DNA from: Dromaius novaehollandiae
Taxonomy: Eukaryota; Chordata; Aves; Casuariiformes; Dromaiidae
Reading direction: 5' to 3'
Length of the DNA stretch: 64,000 nucleotides
NCBI RefSeq assembly: GCF_036370855.1
Contig: NC_088106.1
Coordinates: 32,626,501-32,690,500, forward strand
The notes under the pieces are model-generated. The model did no database searches and was not told the origin of the DNA. It saw only the letters and a list, made by a program, of their open reading frames with translations. Made by a program: the position numbers and the translations under genes. Numbering within the stretch: the first letter of the stretch is position 1; every line of letters starts with the position of its first letter. Shown here in pieces: positions 36,009 through 64,000 of the stretch.

Positions 36009-37092
36009 GATCCACACTACACAGAGTAGCGCCTATTCAAAACACCCAGCTCTACTGCACTGGCTTAAGCTTTCAGTGTAAGCACAGCCACTGAGGAAGG
36101 TTCATATGGATCTAAAAAAATGGGTTTTAACGCACCCTCTTTAAATCAAAACATTTCCAACTACTGCTATAAGAAAAAGCTATACAAAGATAGATTGCCA
36201 TATGCTAATGTCTAAAAAGCAAGTAAACACCACAGCTATGACATAGAAAACCGTTTCATGACATACATGCTGAAAACTGAAAAGGTAAGAATCCAGTATC
36301 TGTTCCTTCCCATAGGAACCTATTTCACCTTTCACTTTTAAAAGTAAAACTGTGTTGCGGCTTAGGAAGTAACTGCTCAGAGGTCTTTAAAATCTATTGC
36401 CTGTACACAGCCTGCAACTATGCCCATGGCACACCCTGCAATTACACGACACTGAAGCCAGGCTTGAGAGAGGAGCTGTAAACAGTTGCTTATGAATATA
36501 ATTACCAAATCAAATAATGACAATGACTGAGATACGCAAGCAGCTGGTTTACTCCCATTAAGTTTGTGCCGGTTTTTGCTAGGGATTTGAATAACAGCAA
36601 TGGATCAGAGCATTCGGCACTGCAGGAGCTCACAGCACATGGGAAGAGTTTACTAGATTCTCTGTCCGTTTTCCTGGGACGTTGCTGGATAAAAAAAGAG
36701 GCATTTGAGATGAACACAAGTTGCTTTCTTCTGAGGCTTTTCCAAATGCATTTTCCAGAATTAATAAATAAATAAAATAAAATAAAATTAAAAAAAACAT
36801 GGTCAGGACATCATTTTCCATTCTAAATCAAATTTGCTTAGGGCTGTCAAGAACTACAAGAGCGTCAAAGCCAGATATTTTACATGCTTATTTTAGCCAT
36901 AAGGTGGTGATATGAACAAGTGGCAAATGGTAGGGGCATTTCCGCAGGCAGTTAAACAACATAAACACTCTCCGAAAATGTTGAAGGGTAACAGCACCCA
37001 AACTGTAACACACTAGCTCCCCCTACCATGCTATTTTCACACTCAATAATAATTACAGCTGAAATAAGTTTACATTGAGGTTATTGAAGATT
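36009..37092. other. Intergenic stretch without a recognised gene
   Basis: AT-rich; holds an (AATAA)n simple repeat at 36760-36798. No coding signal. Confidence 0.5.
36760..36798. repeat. (AATAA)n simple repeat
   Basis: Repeated AATA/AATAA units ending in an A run. Confidence 0.85.
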
Positions 37093-37098
37093 TTTATT
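37093..37098 (-). terminator. Candidate distal PAK2 poly(A) signal (AATAAA)
   Basis: AATAAA on the minus strand with a CA and a T/G-rich stretch downstream. It is inferred from local context only. Confidence 0.3.
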
Positions 37099-40000
37099 GG
37101 GTAGGAAAATTCTTCTCCAAAACCCAACAGCAGCTCCACCGGTGATCAGGCACTGTGATGAGGTATCAGAAACCTGCGATCAGGTTTCCTCATACACACG
37201 AATGTCTTGCCACCCATCTACAAGGCAGCACGACACAAAAAAGGGGGTCGAGTACAGCCACAATTCATTTGGCTTCGTGCAAAGACCCAAATTCTGAGAA
37301 CAAACATTCTCTGTGAGGAAAAATTAACAAAGATGTATGCTACTTGGCTCTGGAAACCTTGACTTCAAGGGAGAAGTCTGTCCACAGGAACACCCAGCTC
37401 ACGTTTAGAAGACTGCTGTACCCAATATGGAAAAAGAGCATCTATCCCCCCCACCGCCACCCCCAAACATCCCACATAGGGTGCAGAGAGCAATGCAAAG
37501 GTTTTGCTCCCCTTCTACTCCAGCACAGAAGACGCTATTAGCAGAAGCATCAGCCACCATAAAATGCCTTTATCCGAACCAAGAGATTCAAATACTTGGT
37601 GATAAAAAACCCCAATGTTTTCTCTTTTTTTTCCTCCAAAACACTGGAATTTGCTCTGAAAGACACTTAAGTTGCCAACACAGAGACCACTTGACTACCG
37701 TTTGAAACATCAGTTCTTTTCAAATACCTAAAGCCCTTGAAGCCACAGGATCCTGCATAGCACAGCTCGTATGGAGCCACAGAGGTAGGCAATTACTACG
37801 CAGAGACGGCCAGTCCCTAGTGCACAGTGGAAATTAATTACATGGGAGCCAAGGGCTGCCCTGAGTCATACAAGCTGCTTCTCCTTTGATCTGGAGTTAT
37901 CCTGAGCCAGATTCTTTACTCCTAAATCCTGCAGAAAACACCAGCAGCTTGAGTTTATGCACTGAAACGTACTGTGCCAGCTAATCCAGCCAGTCCCATC
38001 CTCCTCGCTACTGATTCAATGCATCTTCTCCAAATCATTGGATAGTGCCAGAGAAATTTTTGAGGAAGCAGAAGTCTGGTGGCTTTTTTGTGTCCTAAAG
38101 AAAATGAACAATCACTGTTAACTTCCTAGTGGGCAAGCCCCATCAAAAATATCATCAGTTCCTACAGGCTGTCTCAATAACCAGGTCAACAGGTAAATGG
38201 ATTCCTAAAAAGTTGTACTGTGCTGGAAGATACTCTCCCTTCAGACACTGGCTGACAGACAGGAAAGGAAAAAAGCAGTACCATCACTGCAATGCAACAG
38301 GTAAGATAGTAAGAAAAGCTGCACCGCTGCTACCCTCCTCCCTCACAACAGATTGCAGTTTTCTTTCTTGGTAGCCAAGCTATAGTAAAATTACAGTCAC
38401 AAATTCACTGTTTTCACTTGCTACTCTTCCTCAGAAAATGCTTTCTTAGGTTGGAGTTCAAAGTAGGGCAAAGAACACTCTTGGAAAAATCTGCTTCATG
38501 CACACATCTGGAGAGCAACCATCAAGAACATAGCTCAGCTCAGTGAAATCTCACCTACCTTCTTCACGTAAGTGAGGGCTGTAGGATGTTGTCAGGCCTG
38601 ACCAGGATGACTACTTGCACTAAGAACAACCATCACAGAGATTCAAGTGATCAAATATTCAGCAAAATGAAAGTTATAAGAATAGGGGGGAAAGTAGCAG
38701 CTGCACGAATCACTGCAAGCAGTTGTGTGGACCACTGCTGTGATTGTCTATGAGCCATATAATTACACTTGAAACCCAACACTTGTCTTCAAGCACCACT
38801 GCAAAAATTCTAATTAGAAATGAAGACACTTTTTCAGTGTTCACCTATTACTGCTGGTGTAATTCAAATAATCCTGATCAGTTTTGTGATGAAGTCACTG
38901 CAACCAAAGTGCAGCCACGAAAGTGAAAAGTCATTTCCTCTGACTTTACAGCAATACTGTTGTGCTTTAACTTGATTTACCATTTTTAAATATTTTGAAT
39001 AAACTGACCAAAAAGATGTGGCTGTTCTTGTTATTAGCTTAGACTAGATATATGCAAGTAAAAAGCAAGTTCACACAAGACTTAAACCACTACATTACAA
39101 CTACGTTATGAACTTATCAAGCAGGAAACTAGAAACTTTTCATTTGTGCAAACTGCATTCAGCCAAAATCCTGCTCAGCTTAAAGCAGCACAAGTACTAA
39201 TATCCAGGTGAACCAGTGAGTTCCACTAAGCAATTTCTCTTTCCTCTTGTTGACTTTTTCCCCAAAAGATTAAATACAAGCATCACTTAAAGGCAGTGTT
39301 AGAGAACATCAGTTTAAATGCACAAAGGGTCAACTATATATAAACACAAAGATACTCCAACAAGGTAATGAACCTGAAGAGATGGTGCTTTGTGCAAAAT
39401 AACATTTTCATATCTGGTCAAAAAGGCTGCTGGAGATGAGCTGTTTCTTCATTTCCCTTTGTCAGTGGTATGAGCAAATCTTGTATGACATCTAAGTAAG
39501 GGGAGAGATGATTTCCCAGTGTCGCCACATGGGAAATACACAGTATGATGAGATCTTGACATTCACAACCGAGAGGGAACTTCATCTGTTTTTCAACTGA
39601 ACCAATCTTAACCCCAAAGTAAGTTCATTTACATGTCCTTTTCTTTAGCTAGATTGCAATGCCAACACAATCACTTTTGTAGTAACATTTAGATGAAACA
39701 CATGAGAAAGTCCCCAAAGTCTACCAACAGGCACTATCAATCTCATCCCAAAACCTAGGTCACTTGTCCACACCCAACTTCCTCTCTCGGTTCAGCTCTA
39801 CCAGTCAAATGCTGATCAGAGGGGATGGTGCAGAAGCAGTAGTCAAGTCTTCCAAACAGATGACAGGACAGCTCATTCCCCATGGTCATTTGTTTCCTAC
39901 ACTGTAATATTTACCAGCAGGATATTATGATGTTCATAGAGCAATAAAGCAGTCTTGGAATGGTTACTGGAACATCATATTGCCAGAGCCTGATCCCAGT

Positions 40001-43000
40001 TTACTGGCCCATCAGTTCCGAACCCGGTCACTAACAAAGCACTATTTATGGTGTCTGGAAGTTGAAAGATGCAATGCTGCCGAACTAGCCTGTTCTTTGA
40101 GCAGTTGCTGCTTTGCTCCACAAGTAAAGGGAGCAAGAGATATCTGGTCCATGATGGGTAAAGAGGATGTTTCAAATCTGGCTCTCCTCATTCAGTGGTC
40201 TGGAACATTTTGCAGGAGGCAGGACCGACTGCCAGCAATGCGTGGCAGCCAGGAAAGCTTGCAGGTATCCCAGAAGCTTGGTACAGACACTGAGAAGTGA
40301 TAAAATTTAAGGAGAAACAGGATAGGCTAGCATAGCATAAAATTATATCCATCATAATTAAAGTGTTGGTAAGAAGCCTAATTACAAACAAATACATTCT
40401 GCTGATCTCATTAAAACATCTAAACATTTTCTCTTCTCAGCTACTCTAAAAGATATAAAATCATGAAGGGGATGGGGAGGGGAAAAACGAAACATTTTTT
40501 AAAAGTTTATTTCTAGCCCTGAAAGAACAGTTATTAAACAGTCAACAAATACAGTAGTTAATATTGCAGTAACAATTAAATAACATAATGGGATTAAATT
40601 ACACAAAAGGCAACATTAAAATCTGAAGACAGATTTAAAAAAAAAAAAAAAAAAAGCTTGCACCTGCTTCCGTTTCCATTGATTATGTGAGGAACAGAGG
40701 GAAAACAGACCAGAGACATTTATTCAATTGCAGCTGTAGAGACCTTTAACAATCTCCTTGCTCCCTTCCCAGCCCACCCCCCATCCCCTCTGACAAAGGA
40801 ACCCGATTTCTCAGACCTGGTCTAAACACACCTTTTGCACCTCCCTGCATTTGGCGGGGAGGAAAACACATCCCACAACTCATCTTGCTAACATCTAGGC
40901 AGATCAAAGTGCACATTCCCAATGCCATGCTTACTTCCGATGGGAAGCCTGGTTTATTCTATGATATGGAAAAAAACAGGAATCACACATTAGATGTAAG
41001 CCGTAAGCTGCCCAGCACCCTATATACAACTAATCATGCCATTGTACATAACGCTTTGGCTATATTACTGGCATGGATATTTGATTACAATCTGATTCAG
41101 GATCTTATGCTGGCACCCGAACAAGAAAGCGAGACATCTAGGACTCCTAGCACTTTCAGAAGCAATGCCCTCCTTTTCAGCAGCTACCCCATCTCTGGCT
41201 ATTCTCTATTCGTCTGCCCTAGTTACACAGCTGGGATGAACAGCACTGCAGCAAGTTTTATGAATGCTAATCTGCTCCCCTTCAGGGAAAAAAATATAGC
41301 TTGTATTTCTGGATTTTGTGCACACATACAGCTGACATCGCTGGAAAAGCGATGCCCAACCCACTAACGCACAAAAACACAGTACAGCATCCTCCTCCGT
41401 ACTTTCCTCTTCTGCCAACTCAGTTACTATCTAACTCCATCTCTGACCCTAATTTCTGGCAACAGGTGTTAAGAAACCTAACGGTATAGCAATAAAAATG
41501 CTGTGTGGGGAAGGGGAGAGATGTATACTTTCCAAGTGCAATGCTAAATACTATTCCCGATCATATAGCAAGCACTGAGATATGTTTTGGTAACTCCTCA
41601 AACAGGCTAAGTTTTGTTTGCTAAAATGACTTCAAGTTCAGAAATTACCTCCTAAGTAGACTCCTAATCATCTCCTAGCAAACAAATATTGTAATACAAG
41701 ATTAAAAACATTCTCATTTATCAGTAAAAGTGAACTAATAAGTTAAAATTATTTATGATTTCATGTTTTTCTATTTAAAAAAATCTAAATTCAGCACAAG
41801 TTATACTTATCTTGCTGCCTAGAGTGTGCCATCCAAAGGGGGGTGGGGGGAGGAAGCTCCCAGTTTAACTCTGGCAGAAGGAGTTTCAAAAAGTCCATTG
41901 CCAGCAACGGACAAAGAGGGAGCCATCAATCAGAAAGGATTTTTTTTTAAATCTTAGCCAAGCCTCCTTGTTACTTTCTTTTCATCAGGAAGCCAGATGC
42001 ATTCAAACCAGTGGCATTGCCATTATAGTGTTGACGGTGTCCTTAAGGCATTTTGCCTGGGAAGCACATCTTAGAATTATTTTCCTGGAAAGCGACCCTT
42101 TCTTGAATTTAAAAATCAGGAATGTTCTCGTGCTTATAGCTAGAGGGATATTTATTCCTTTAATGGTAGAGTTAGCAATTTACTTGGGTACCTATCACAG
42201 AAGAGTTTGCCAGAATACAAACTGAACCGTCATACTGTGGTTCCTTACAAAATAAGGCATCCTGTTGGTACAAAGCAATTTCCTAGCAGCTAGTGAGCAG
42301 CAGCAAAAACTGAGACCCTTGCCTCACTTCTCCTTCCTCACAAACACAAACAGGCTCAGCTGTTCTGGCCCAGCCACTTGCACCTGGAAGTTAGTTTTGT
42401 CATATCTTGGCTACCAGTCCCCAAAACATCTTTATTTCTATCTCTATATGAATACTGAACTTATCTAAAACAACAACTTTATCTTCTGCCAGCAACATTT
42501 GTAAAAGTGCATGCAAATTTTAATTTGGGGTCCTCCTCTGTCCATACCCAGCCGTAACCCTACCCATCTAAGAATCCGCCCCCTGGGAACGCGACAAAAT
42601 GTGGATTCCCACTAAATGAATGGCTGTTCTTTCACAGAATCATTTGGCACATTGTAATTACAGTTGGCTCTTCATTAAACTGTTCTGGAGGTTGAAATGC
42701 ATGGACTGCGGCACTAAAAGAAGCCGGGGCCATAGATTCTTCTACAGGTGCCTCTGTTAATACCCCAAGAACTCAACCACTTAAGTTGTTCACTGCCTCT
42801 AGAGGGAGGCAGTTTTTCTTGCATTGAATATTTGACTTCAGCGATTCCAGCTGGTAAAATGTCTTTAGTGAGAAAGGACCAGTGTAACATATCGAGTCTC
42901 TTCAGCCTCGAACCAGCCACTCAAATAAGCCCCATTAACATCTGACAGCACTGTTCTCCACTCTCAACCTTTATCTTCACAGGACAGCACTTCGGCATTC

Positions 43001-44152
43001 CCAGGTGTTTGTAATCTTCTGTTTGAACTGTATTTTAAAAATCCTGTATCTTCAGTGACCTCAGATCTGATTATTTGTTCTTTTGATTTCATTAGTACAA
43101 ATGGAGCACATACAAAAATGGAAAAAATAGCTCTAATACTTAAATTCTGACAACTCCATAGGTTGATGCATTATTTGCTTGGGAAAAAATTACAACATAT
43201 ACAAAAATGTATTTGATACAAAGAAGGGAAATGTAAAATAAAAAAGTCAAAGGCACCAGCATAACTCTCAAAGCCCAAGTCAGAATACAGATACGTGTCT
43301 TTGAACCGCTCACCACACAAAGCAAAATATCCCTTAAGCTTCTGGCCGGCAAGTCTAACGGGAAAAAAAGAGCAGACAGGAAGACAGCTGGAATTTTCTT
43401 CTTGCCCTGACTTTAACTGACCATTTGATCATAAATGAAGTATCTGACCCCTCTCCATATATCCGTAACCTGACATCCAAAGACTTGACCAATCATGAAG
43501 TTTCTACAAAGAGGTCACACCTTTGATCAGAAGTACACAGAACACAGGCATGTAAGAAATAGTGAATACTTCTCTTCCCCCTCTCTCCTTCTTAAAAGAA
43601 AGAAACGTTTCAACACATTATGATTTCTTAAGTAGCCAAGCTGTTAATTTTACAGTACAGTAACAGCTAATCTGTAAAAGGAAGAAGAGGCAAGATGTAC
43701 CTTCACATTTGTCACACTTGCCGTTAATCTAGTCATATGGGGGCTTACTAAAGCAATTTAAAAGTCAATAGGTAGAGGGGAGGAAGAGGAGAATGAAAGA
43801 GATCAGCAGGTAAAATTAGTGCTGCTCTCTGAAAGCTTGAATCTTGTCATTCAAGTATTGAAAGTACCCAGAAGGGTACAATGAATGGGAGTTGTTACAG
43901 CAAAGTCATCAAAAACCCTTAAAACCCTGGGCACAGTAAGTGGCTTTCCTTGGCTGTCTGCAAAAAAAAATAAAAGGCCAGTAATTCAGTCCTCAATTCC
44001 TTCTGGACCGCAGAAAGGGTTCACTAGAGTCACCACAATTTATTTTGGGTGTCTTCTGGATAAGAGTTTCTTCCCTTTTGCAGACTTCTTTTTCCCCAAA
44101 CCCCTTCCCTCCCACCAGAAGTGTAACAATTTCATATATTATAAAGATTTGT

Positions 44153-44190
44153 AAAAAAAAAAAAAAAAAACAAAAAACAAAAAACAAAAA
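44153..44190. repeat. A-rich (A6C)n repeat just past the PAK2 stop
   Basis: A run then AAAAAAC units on the plus strand; in the PAK2 mRNA this is a U-rich (U6G)n tract starting about 33 bases after the stop codon. Confidence 0.85.
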
Positions 44191-44223
44191 CACCACAAAA
44201 AGATGAAGGCCATAGCAATAATG

Positions 44224-59603
<15,380 letters not shown>

Positions 59604-60751
59604 CTGAAAAAGGCATTGAAAGATCTACTGAGTAGAGATTTAAAGTCCTATTTTCCCCATATAATACAACAAACCCAAACGTTAAAACATTTCAGGTGAA
59701 TATAACTATTATTCTGTTTAATGGGCACATGCATTTATATATGCAAAATGGTAATTTGATATTTTCAATTTGGCATAGACTTCACAGAAGAATCAAAAAT
59801 TTCTTTTATTAAAATCTTTTATAGTATGGCAGAAGTCAAATAAGAGAATAAGAATCCCACAATGCAAGAAGCTCTACAACACATACGAAGTGCTCACAAT
59901 GCCAGAAACAAAAATTCAATACAGATTAAAAATAACATTGAATATAACTTTAGTTTCAACTTCAAGTTCACCCTAAAGACAGTTAAAATTCAGTTGTGTT
60001 ACTGCTTCAATTCAAGTTAGTTAATGCAAACTAGGACTTCCTGCAATGAAGATAAGATCTTATAGCCACAGACTAATTGCCTAATTTAAATTAAAAGAAA
60101 AAAGCAACCATAATAAGTACCAGAAGTGTGGACAGATAATAAGAAGGACCGTGTGAACAATCCTATCTAGATTCAATTAAATTTGTAAGATATTTTATAA
60201 TGCATGGGGCTGGGTCTTTTTTTCTCCCCCATTTTTCTGACAAAGAGAATATAACTGCAAAGCATCTTCCATTTTCATTTATTTTAACTCAAAATATGAA
60301 ATAAAGTTATCATTAATTATAAGCCCTTATGTTCCCTTTAACTCTGAACCTTTTCTTTTGAGTAAGTTAGGTCCCAGGAACCTGTCCTCCTGCTCTTGCA
60401 AAAAAGCCCAAGCCCTGTTTTCTTTCCTTGCTCTCCAGGTGGAAAGCTGATGCTCCAGGCCCCATCTCACAGCCTTCTGCTGGAAGGAAGAGACCTGGCA
60501 GTGAGCTGTGGCATACCTAACCCGAGATCGACAAACTGCAGGCTTTCCTAGGGTTACGCAGGTGGGCTCAGAGAGGACATGCAGTTACTACAGCACGCAC
60601 GAAGCCAGCAAGAACAGCAGAGCGCTCCTAAGAACAAATGAAAGCAGCACACCATTCTAAGATCCTTCTTTACCCTGCAAGTCACCTTCGCTAAGCAAAG
60701 CTTATTTTGGAAATGTTTTGAAATACTACAAAAAGGCATCAATTTTTCTTT

Positions 60752-60783
60752 AAAAAAAACAAAAAAACAAAAAAAACAAAAAC
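60752..60783. repeat. A-rich (A7C)n repeat
   Basis: Runs of A separated by single C residues, similar to the repeat at 44153-44190. Confidence 0.85.
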
Positions 60784-60879
60784 ACCTTAACAGTAAAAGC
60801 CACAAAGTTTCAGTGCAGGGAAAGATCTGCTAAAAAAGCGGCCTCGTAGCTATAACAAGGTGAAAAGGTACAGACTACG

Positions 60880-61150
60880 GGGGAAGTAGCTCTCTCACTC
60901 CTCGAGCAGAGCCAGAGGGTCTTTCCGAAACACCCTCCTATGGGCGGGAAAGGAAGACGAGGGAGCTGGAGACAATACGTAGAAATGGAAAGCCACACGG
61001 GCCGCCTCGAGCCGAACAATGCAGTGGAAAGACACTGCTCTTATAAACAGGATATCTTGAACATGGCCGCACCGGCCAGAGCCAACAGGCAAGTGGGCTG
61101 TCAAACGGCCTCATTAACATATTTCCGTCGCGGGATGGGAGAAACTTGCT
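60880..61150. promoter_or_regulatory. CpG-rich block, possible internal promoter or enhancer
   Basis: About 16 CpG dinucleotides in 270 bases, in a region otherwise poor in CpG. It has GGGCGGGAAAG at 60942-60952 (SP1/E2F type), AACATGGCCGC at about 61060 (like YY1) and CTTATAAAC at about 61040. It may be an alternative PAK2 promoter or an intronic enhancer. Motif and composition evidence only. Confidence 0.35.
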
Positions 61151-61379
61151 TACGTGAAAACATTTAAGGAAAGTGCTGTTTCTTCCCGACCTTTTGCAGT
61201 TGTTTATGTGAAAGCAGGAAAAAAAAAAAATTGTATTGCTCAGGAAGATTCATGTCCTGAAGCACTTGGGCTTCCAGGGAACAGGAGCTGGTGCTCAAAT
61301 CCTCAGGCATGTGCTGCACAAATAAACCCTCGCCTTTCAAAAACACACATCAGCTTAGTACAGTAGGCAGGGAGTCTTT

Positions 61380-61403
61380 AAAAAAAAAAAAAAAAAAAAA
61401 AAA
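61380..61403. repeat. A24 homopolymer
   Basis: Uninterrupted A run; no retroelement body recognised next to it. Confidence 0.9.
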
Positions 61404-64000
61404 TCACTCTTCTGGGCCGACAGGAATATCAGATCACAGAGGCACTTAAAACAGACGCAAGCAGCAAACTTCAGTCGAGAGGCAGGTCCAGTGAGTCATG
61501 TCTTGGCAGCGTGCACTTGTTCACAAGGCTGCTGGGAGGCCACGCTATTTCTGAACCTCTGGTGATGTTTGTATCACAGCTCCGTATTTACATGGGAATC
61601 CCGTTCATAAAGGGCGCCGCTTGTGTCGAACCACAAACGGATCTCAGACGTGGTCCCTTGCTCCTGTAGTTACGGCAGGCTCTCAGGCCCTGCAAAGGGA
61701 GCAGCAAACAGCTCTGTTTCAAGCAGCATGGGGGGGGGAAATGCAGGCTCCTTTCAAAAAAATAGGGGATTTGCTCTCTCTGATTAAGAAAATGCCTCAA
61801 ATACAGCTCTGCTCTGCCCCAAATGAAACCACAGCAATTCAGAAACGTATTAGCCAAGGTGCTTCACATACCTGCCTGCATCACAACCCAACCTCAACGC
61901 ACCACCCGATCCATTACTCCCTATCAACATGCAAAGTCACTCGCCTAAAGCGTGCTCAGGCCAACCTCCATACACACACCAAGAAACAGGGAGGTTTCTC
62001 AACAGCCTGGGTGTAGCAGGTAGATGGCTGAAGATGGGATGCTTTGCATTACTGAACCCCAGCTGAAACCACACTGAAATCCACTCCGAGCCAGAGATCT
62101 TGAGCCTGTCACATGCGTGTCCCCCTGATCTTGGGCTAGACCCCATAGAATCTCCTTTGATAAGTTCTGGTCTAAGACAAACATCTCTAGTTTTAGAGCA
62201 CTTTTTTAGAGCTTTCCAAAAACACGTGCACATTCATTTGACTTCAGAAGTCTAGCCAAGGAGCTTCACGGCAATTAAGTACCGTAGTAAAAAGATGACT
62301 ATCTCATCATTTATTCTGAACTAGGAAAAAAGCCTCCGTCCCTAGGTCATTAAATAACATCTTCAAACTCTTATGATTAATTCATTGCAGAACGAGCTCT
62401 GCCTTGGGGCAGAAATTCTGCATTTGAAATATCTTAAACCTCACTGTGTGCAGTTAGTCCCCCAAATCTCACCATCTCCCCAACTCTACCTCCTAGAGGT
62501 AGAGAAACCTCCCAAGGGAGTACTAGCAGAGAGGGGGGAGAGGCAAAGTTGTAGCAATAGATAGGATGATATTATCGGTGGATCTAGCAGCTGGAAGGGG
62601 AGGCATCAAAACAGCATAGGAAACTGTGGGCCGAAAAGGCAAAAAACACTACAGCAGGCTCCAGCACAGAAGCTGCTATGTGCGTTAGCGCAGCCACCTA
62701 ACAGGAATCAGACAGATGCGAGAGATTGCTAATGCAAAGCTATGGTGTTTCCTGAGCAATTTAACAACATCTACAACCCAGAAAAAGATGGAACTCATTC
62801 AGACACACACAAGAAATCAAGCTGTGAAAGACAACAAAAAGCAGTGGCATATCTTAGTGCTAACTAGCCTATCTGGTTATTCATGGATGCTAAATCCGGA
62901 AGGGATCTTGCAAATCACACAGACAGAAATCTGCAGAGCAAAGCCAAACAATTTTAGCCAGGTATTCCTGTATCAAGTCTAAGCACCTGCAGCAGCCTTG
63001 TATATCTCCTAGTAAGACATGCCTTCACTTTATGAAAAGGAGAATTTACCATTTCTGTTACAACTTGTCAACTTTTGTACTGGAGTCAGGAGAAACGTTT
63101 CCCTCAAAAAAAGCCCTCTACTTTAAATACAAAGTCAGGTTAACAATCCAATTGGCATATAATCCAAATTAAAAAAAACAAAAAAATCAAGCGGGAATCT
63201 AATATTTCTGTAAAGTTTACCACCTGCAGAATAAAACAAATATATTTGAACAGGCATTTCTGGTGAGAGTGCATCTCAGCCATGCTAGTGAAAAAAACAA
63301 CAGCGAACTATCGTTTCAGTGCCAGAAAGTCACTGTGTCCATTTATATTCTGCTTACGTTTGACAGCCAATTTGGCAACCATGAGGGCTGAAAGCATTTC
63401 TTCAGATGTTTACATTATCTTCGTTGTGCGTCAGCCAATTGACAAGTTTTTCCGAAACTAAAAAAGACATCTTTCAGATAGTTTCTTTCATCCGGATAAT
63501 TCAATTACTATTTTTCTATTATCTTGCCATGCCATAAAACCTTCCACTTTTTTCACAATAGGACATTACTTTAAAAATTTTTTAACATTTAGAAAAGTTA
63601 AACTGGTACGATGGTCTCAAAAATGCCCTTTTCTTAGCTGAAATGACTTCTTTCATTTTTAGTTTGCATCACTGGCTATACAGACACACGCTAAACAAGT
63701 ATGCAAATAACTTCCATAAATTTGGTACATGTCATTATCTATAGAGTGGTCTGCAATAAGTAACTGGATTTTTAAAAAATTCTAGACGAGTCAGCACAAC
63801 TTTAGACAAGTCTTCATGCCGCTGCTTGAGGTACCACCTTTCCGGTCATTCCAGCAGTGAATAAACCCATCAGAGATGGGCACAGGGAACACCTAAGGAG
63901 AAGTAAAGGCACTATAAAATGCCATAAGGCTATCCAGCTGCCCTGCACCCACTTGCATTCTTAAAGAAATTCTTAAAAAATACAAACCAACTACATAGAC

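Larger units (their letters stand above)
37093..44223 (-). other. PAK2: Probable PAK2 3' UTR (extent uncertain)
   Basis: No exon is recognised between the PAK2 stop and about 37.1 kb, and the region is AT-rich, as long 3' UTRs often are. Minus-strand AATAAA hexamers occur at 44039-44044, 40719-40724, 40506-40511 and 37093-37098. The last is followed by a GT-rich stretch and is the best distal end, giving about 7.1 kb. A shorter UTR is equally possible. The 160-codon plus-strand frame at 40885-41367 looks like chance. An A19 run lies at 40637-40655. Confidence 0.35.
59604..64000 (-). other. PAK2 first-coding intron (continues past the window)
   Basis: I searched the minus strand for the PAK2 N-terminal exon (start MSDNGELEDK, APPVRMSS, IISIFSG) and did not see it. 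Contents: an A-rich repeat at 60752-60783, a CpG-rich block at 60880-61150, and an A24 run at 61380-61403. Confidence 0.7.

Noticed and set aside
40885-41367. 160-codon plus-strand ORF antisense to the PAK2 3' UTR
   Set aside because: No coding-like codon bias or family resemblance; AT-rich sequence gives mixed composition.

Overview
The window looks like one piece of an avian (or closely related sauropsid) nuclear chromosome. Three multi-exon vertebrate genes have canonical GT-AG introns, the PAK2 exons are packed into about 15 kb, and the recognisable interspersed repeats are CR1 LINE fragments. No prokaryotic features, CRISPR array, tRNA or rRNA gene was seen. The species cannot be fixed from the sequence alone.

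Layout: positions 1-14.8 kb hold no gene I can support, only scattered simple repeats and a promoter-like NF-Y palindrome near 11.55 kb. A plus-strand galactose-3-O-sulfotransferase gene (GAL3ST2-like) runs from a short proposed start exon at 14.81 kb through exons at 19.8, 21.8-22.8 and 23.5-24.4 kb. A 5'-truncated CR1 lies antisense in its second intron. Minus-strand exon-like ORFs of an unrecognised gene lie between 25.2 and 29.6 kb, starting one base after the AQP12 stop. AQP12 (minus strand, three exons) occupies 29.6-32.3 kb with a TATA box just upstream. From 32.4 to 37 kb there is an old CR1 tract, a possible minus exon at 34.3-34.5 kb and an unrecognised plus-strand ORF at 35.6-36.0 kb with a poly(A) signal close behind. 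PAK2 (minus strand) fills the rest: a probable long 3' UTR, 13 coding exons from 44.2 to 59.6 kb, and a first-coding intron running off the right edge. The exon with the PAK2 start codon is not in the window.

The genes are not an operon and have separate jobs. The sulfotransferase is a Golgi type II membrane enzyme that sulfates galactose on glycans. AQP12 is an intracellular superaquaporin. PAK2 is a Rac/Cdc42-activated serine/threonine kinase. GAL3ST2 and AQP12 relatives lie on human 2q37.3 and PAK2 on 3q29, so the order here joins two human segments. The points most worth a second look are the altered NPA boxes of AQP12, the long tandemly duplicated stem of the sulfotransferase, and the two unrecognised ORF clusters.
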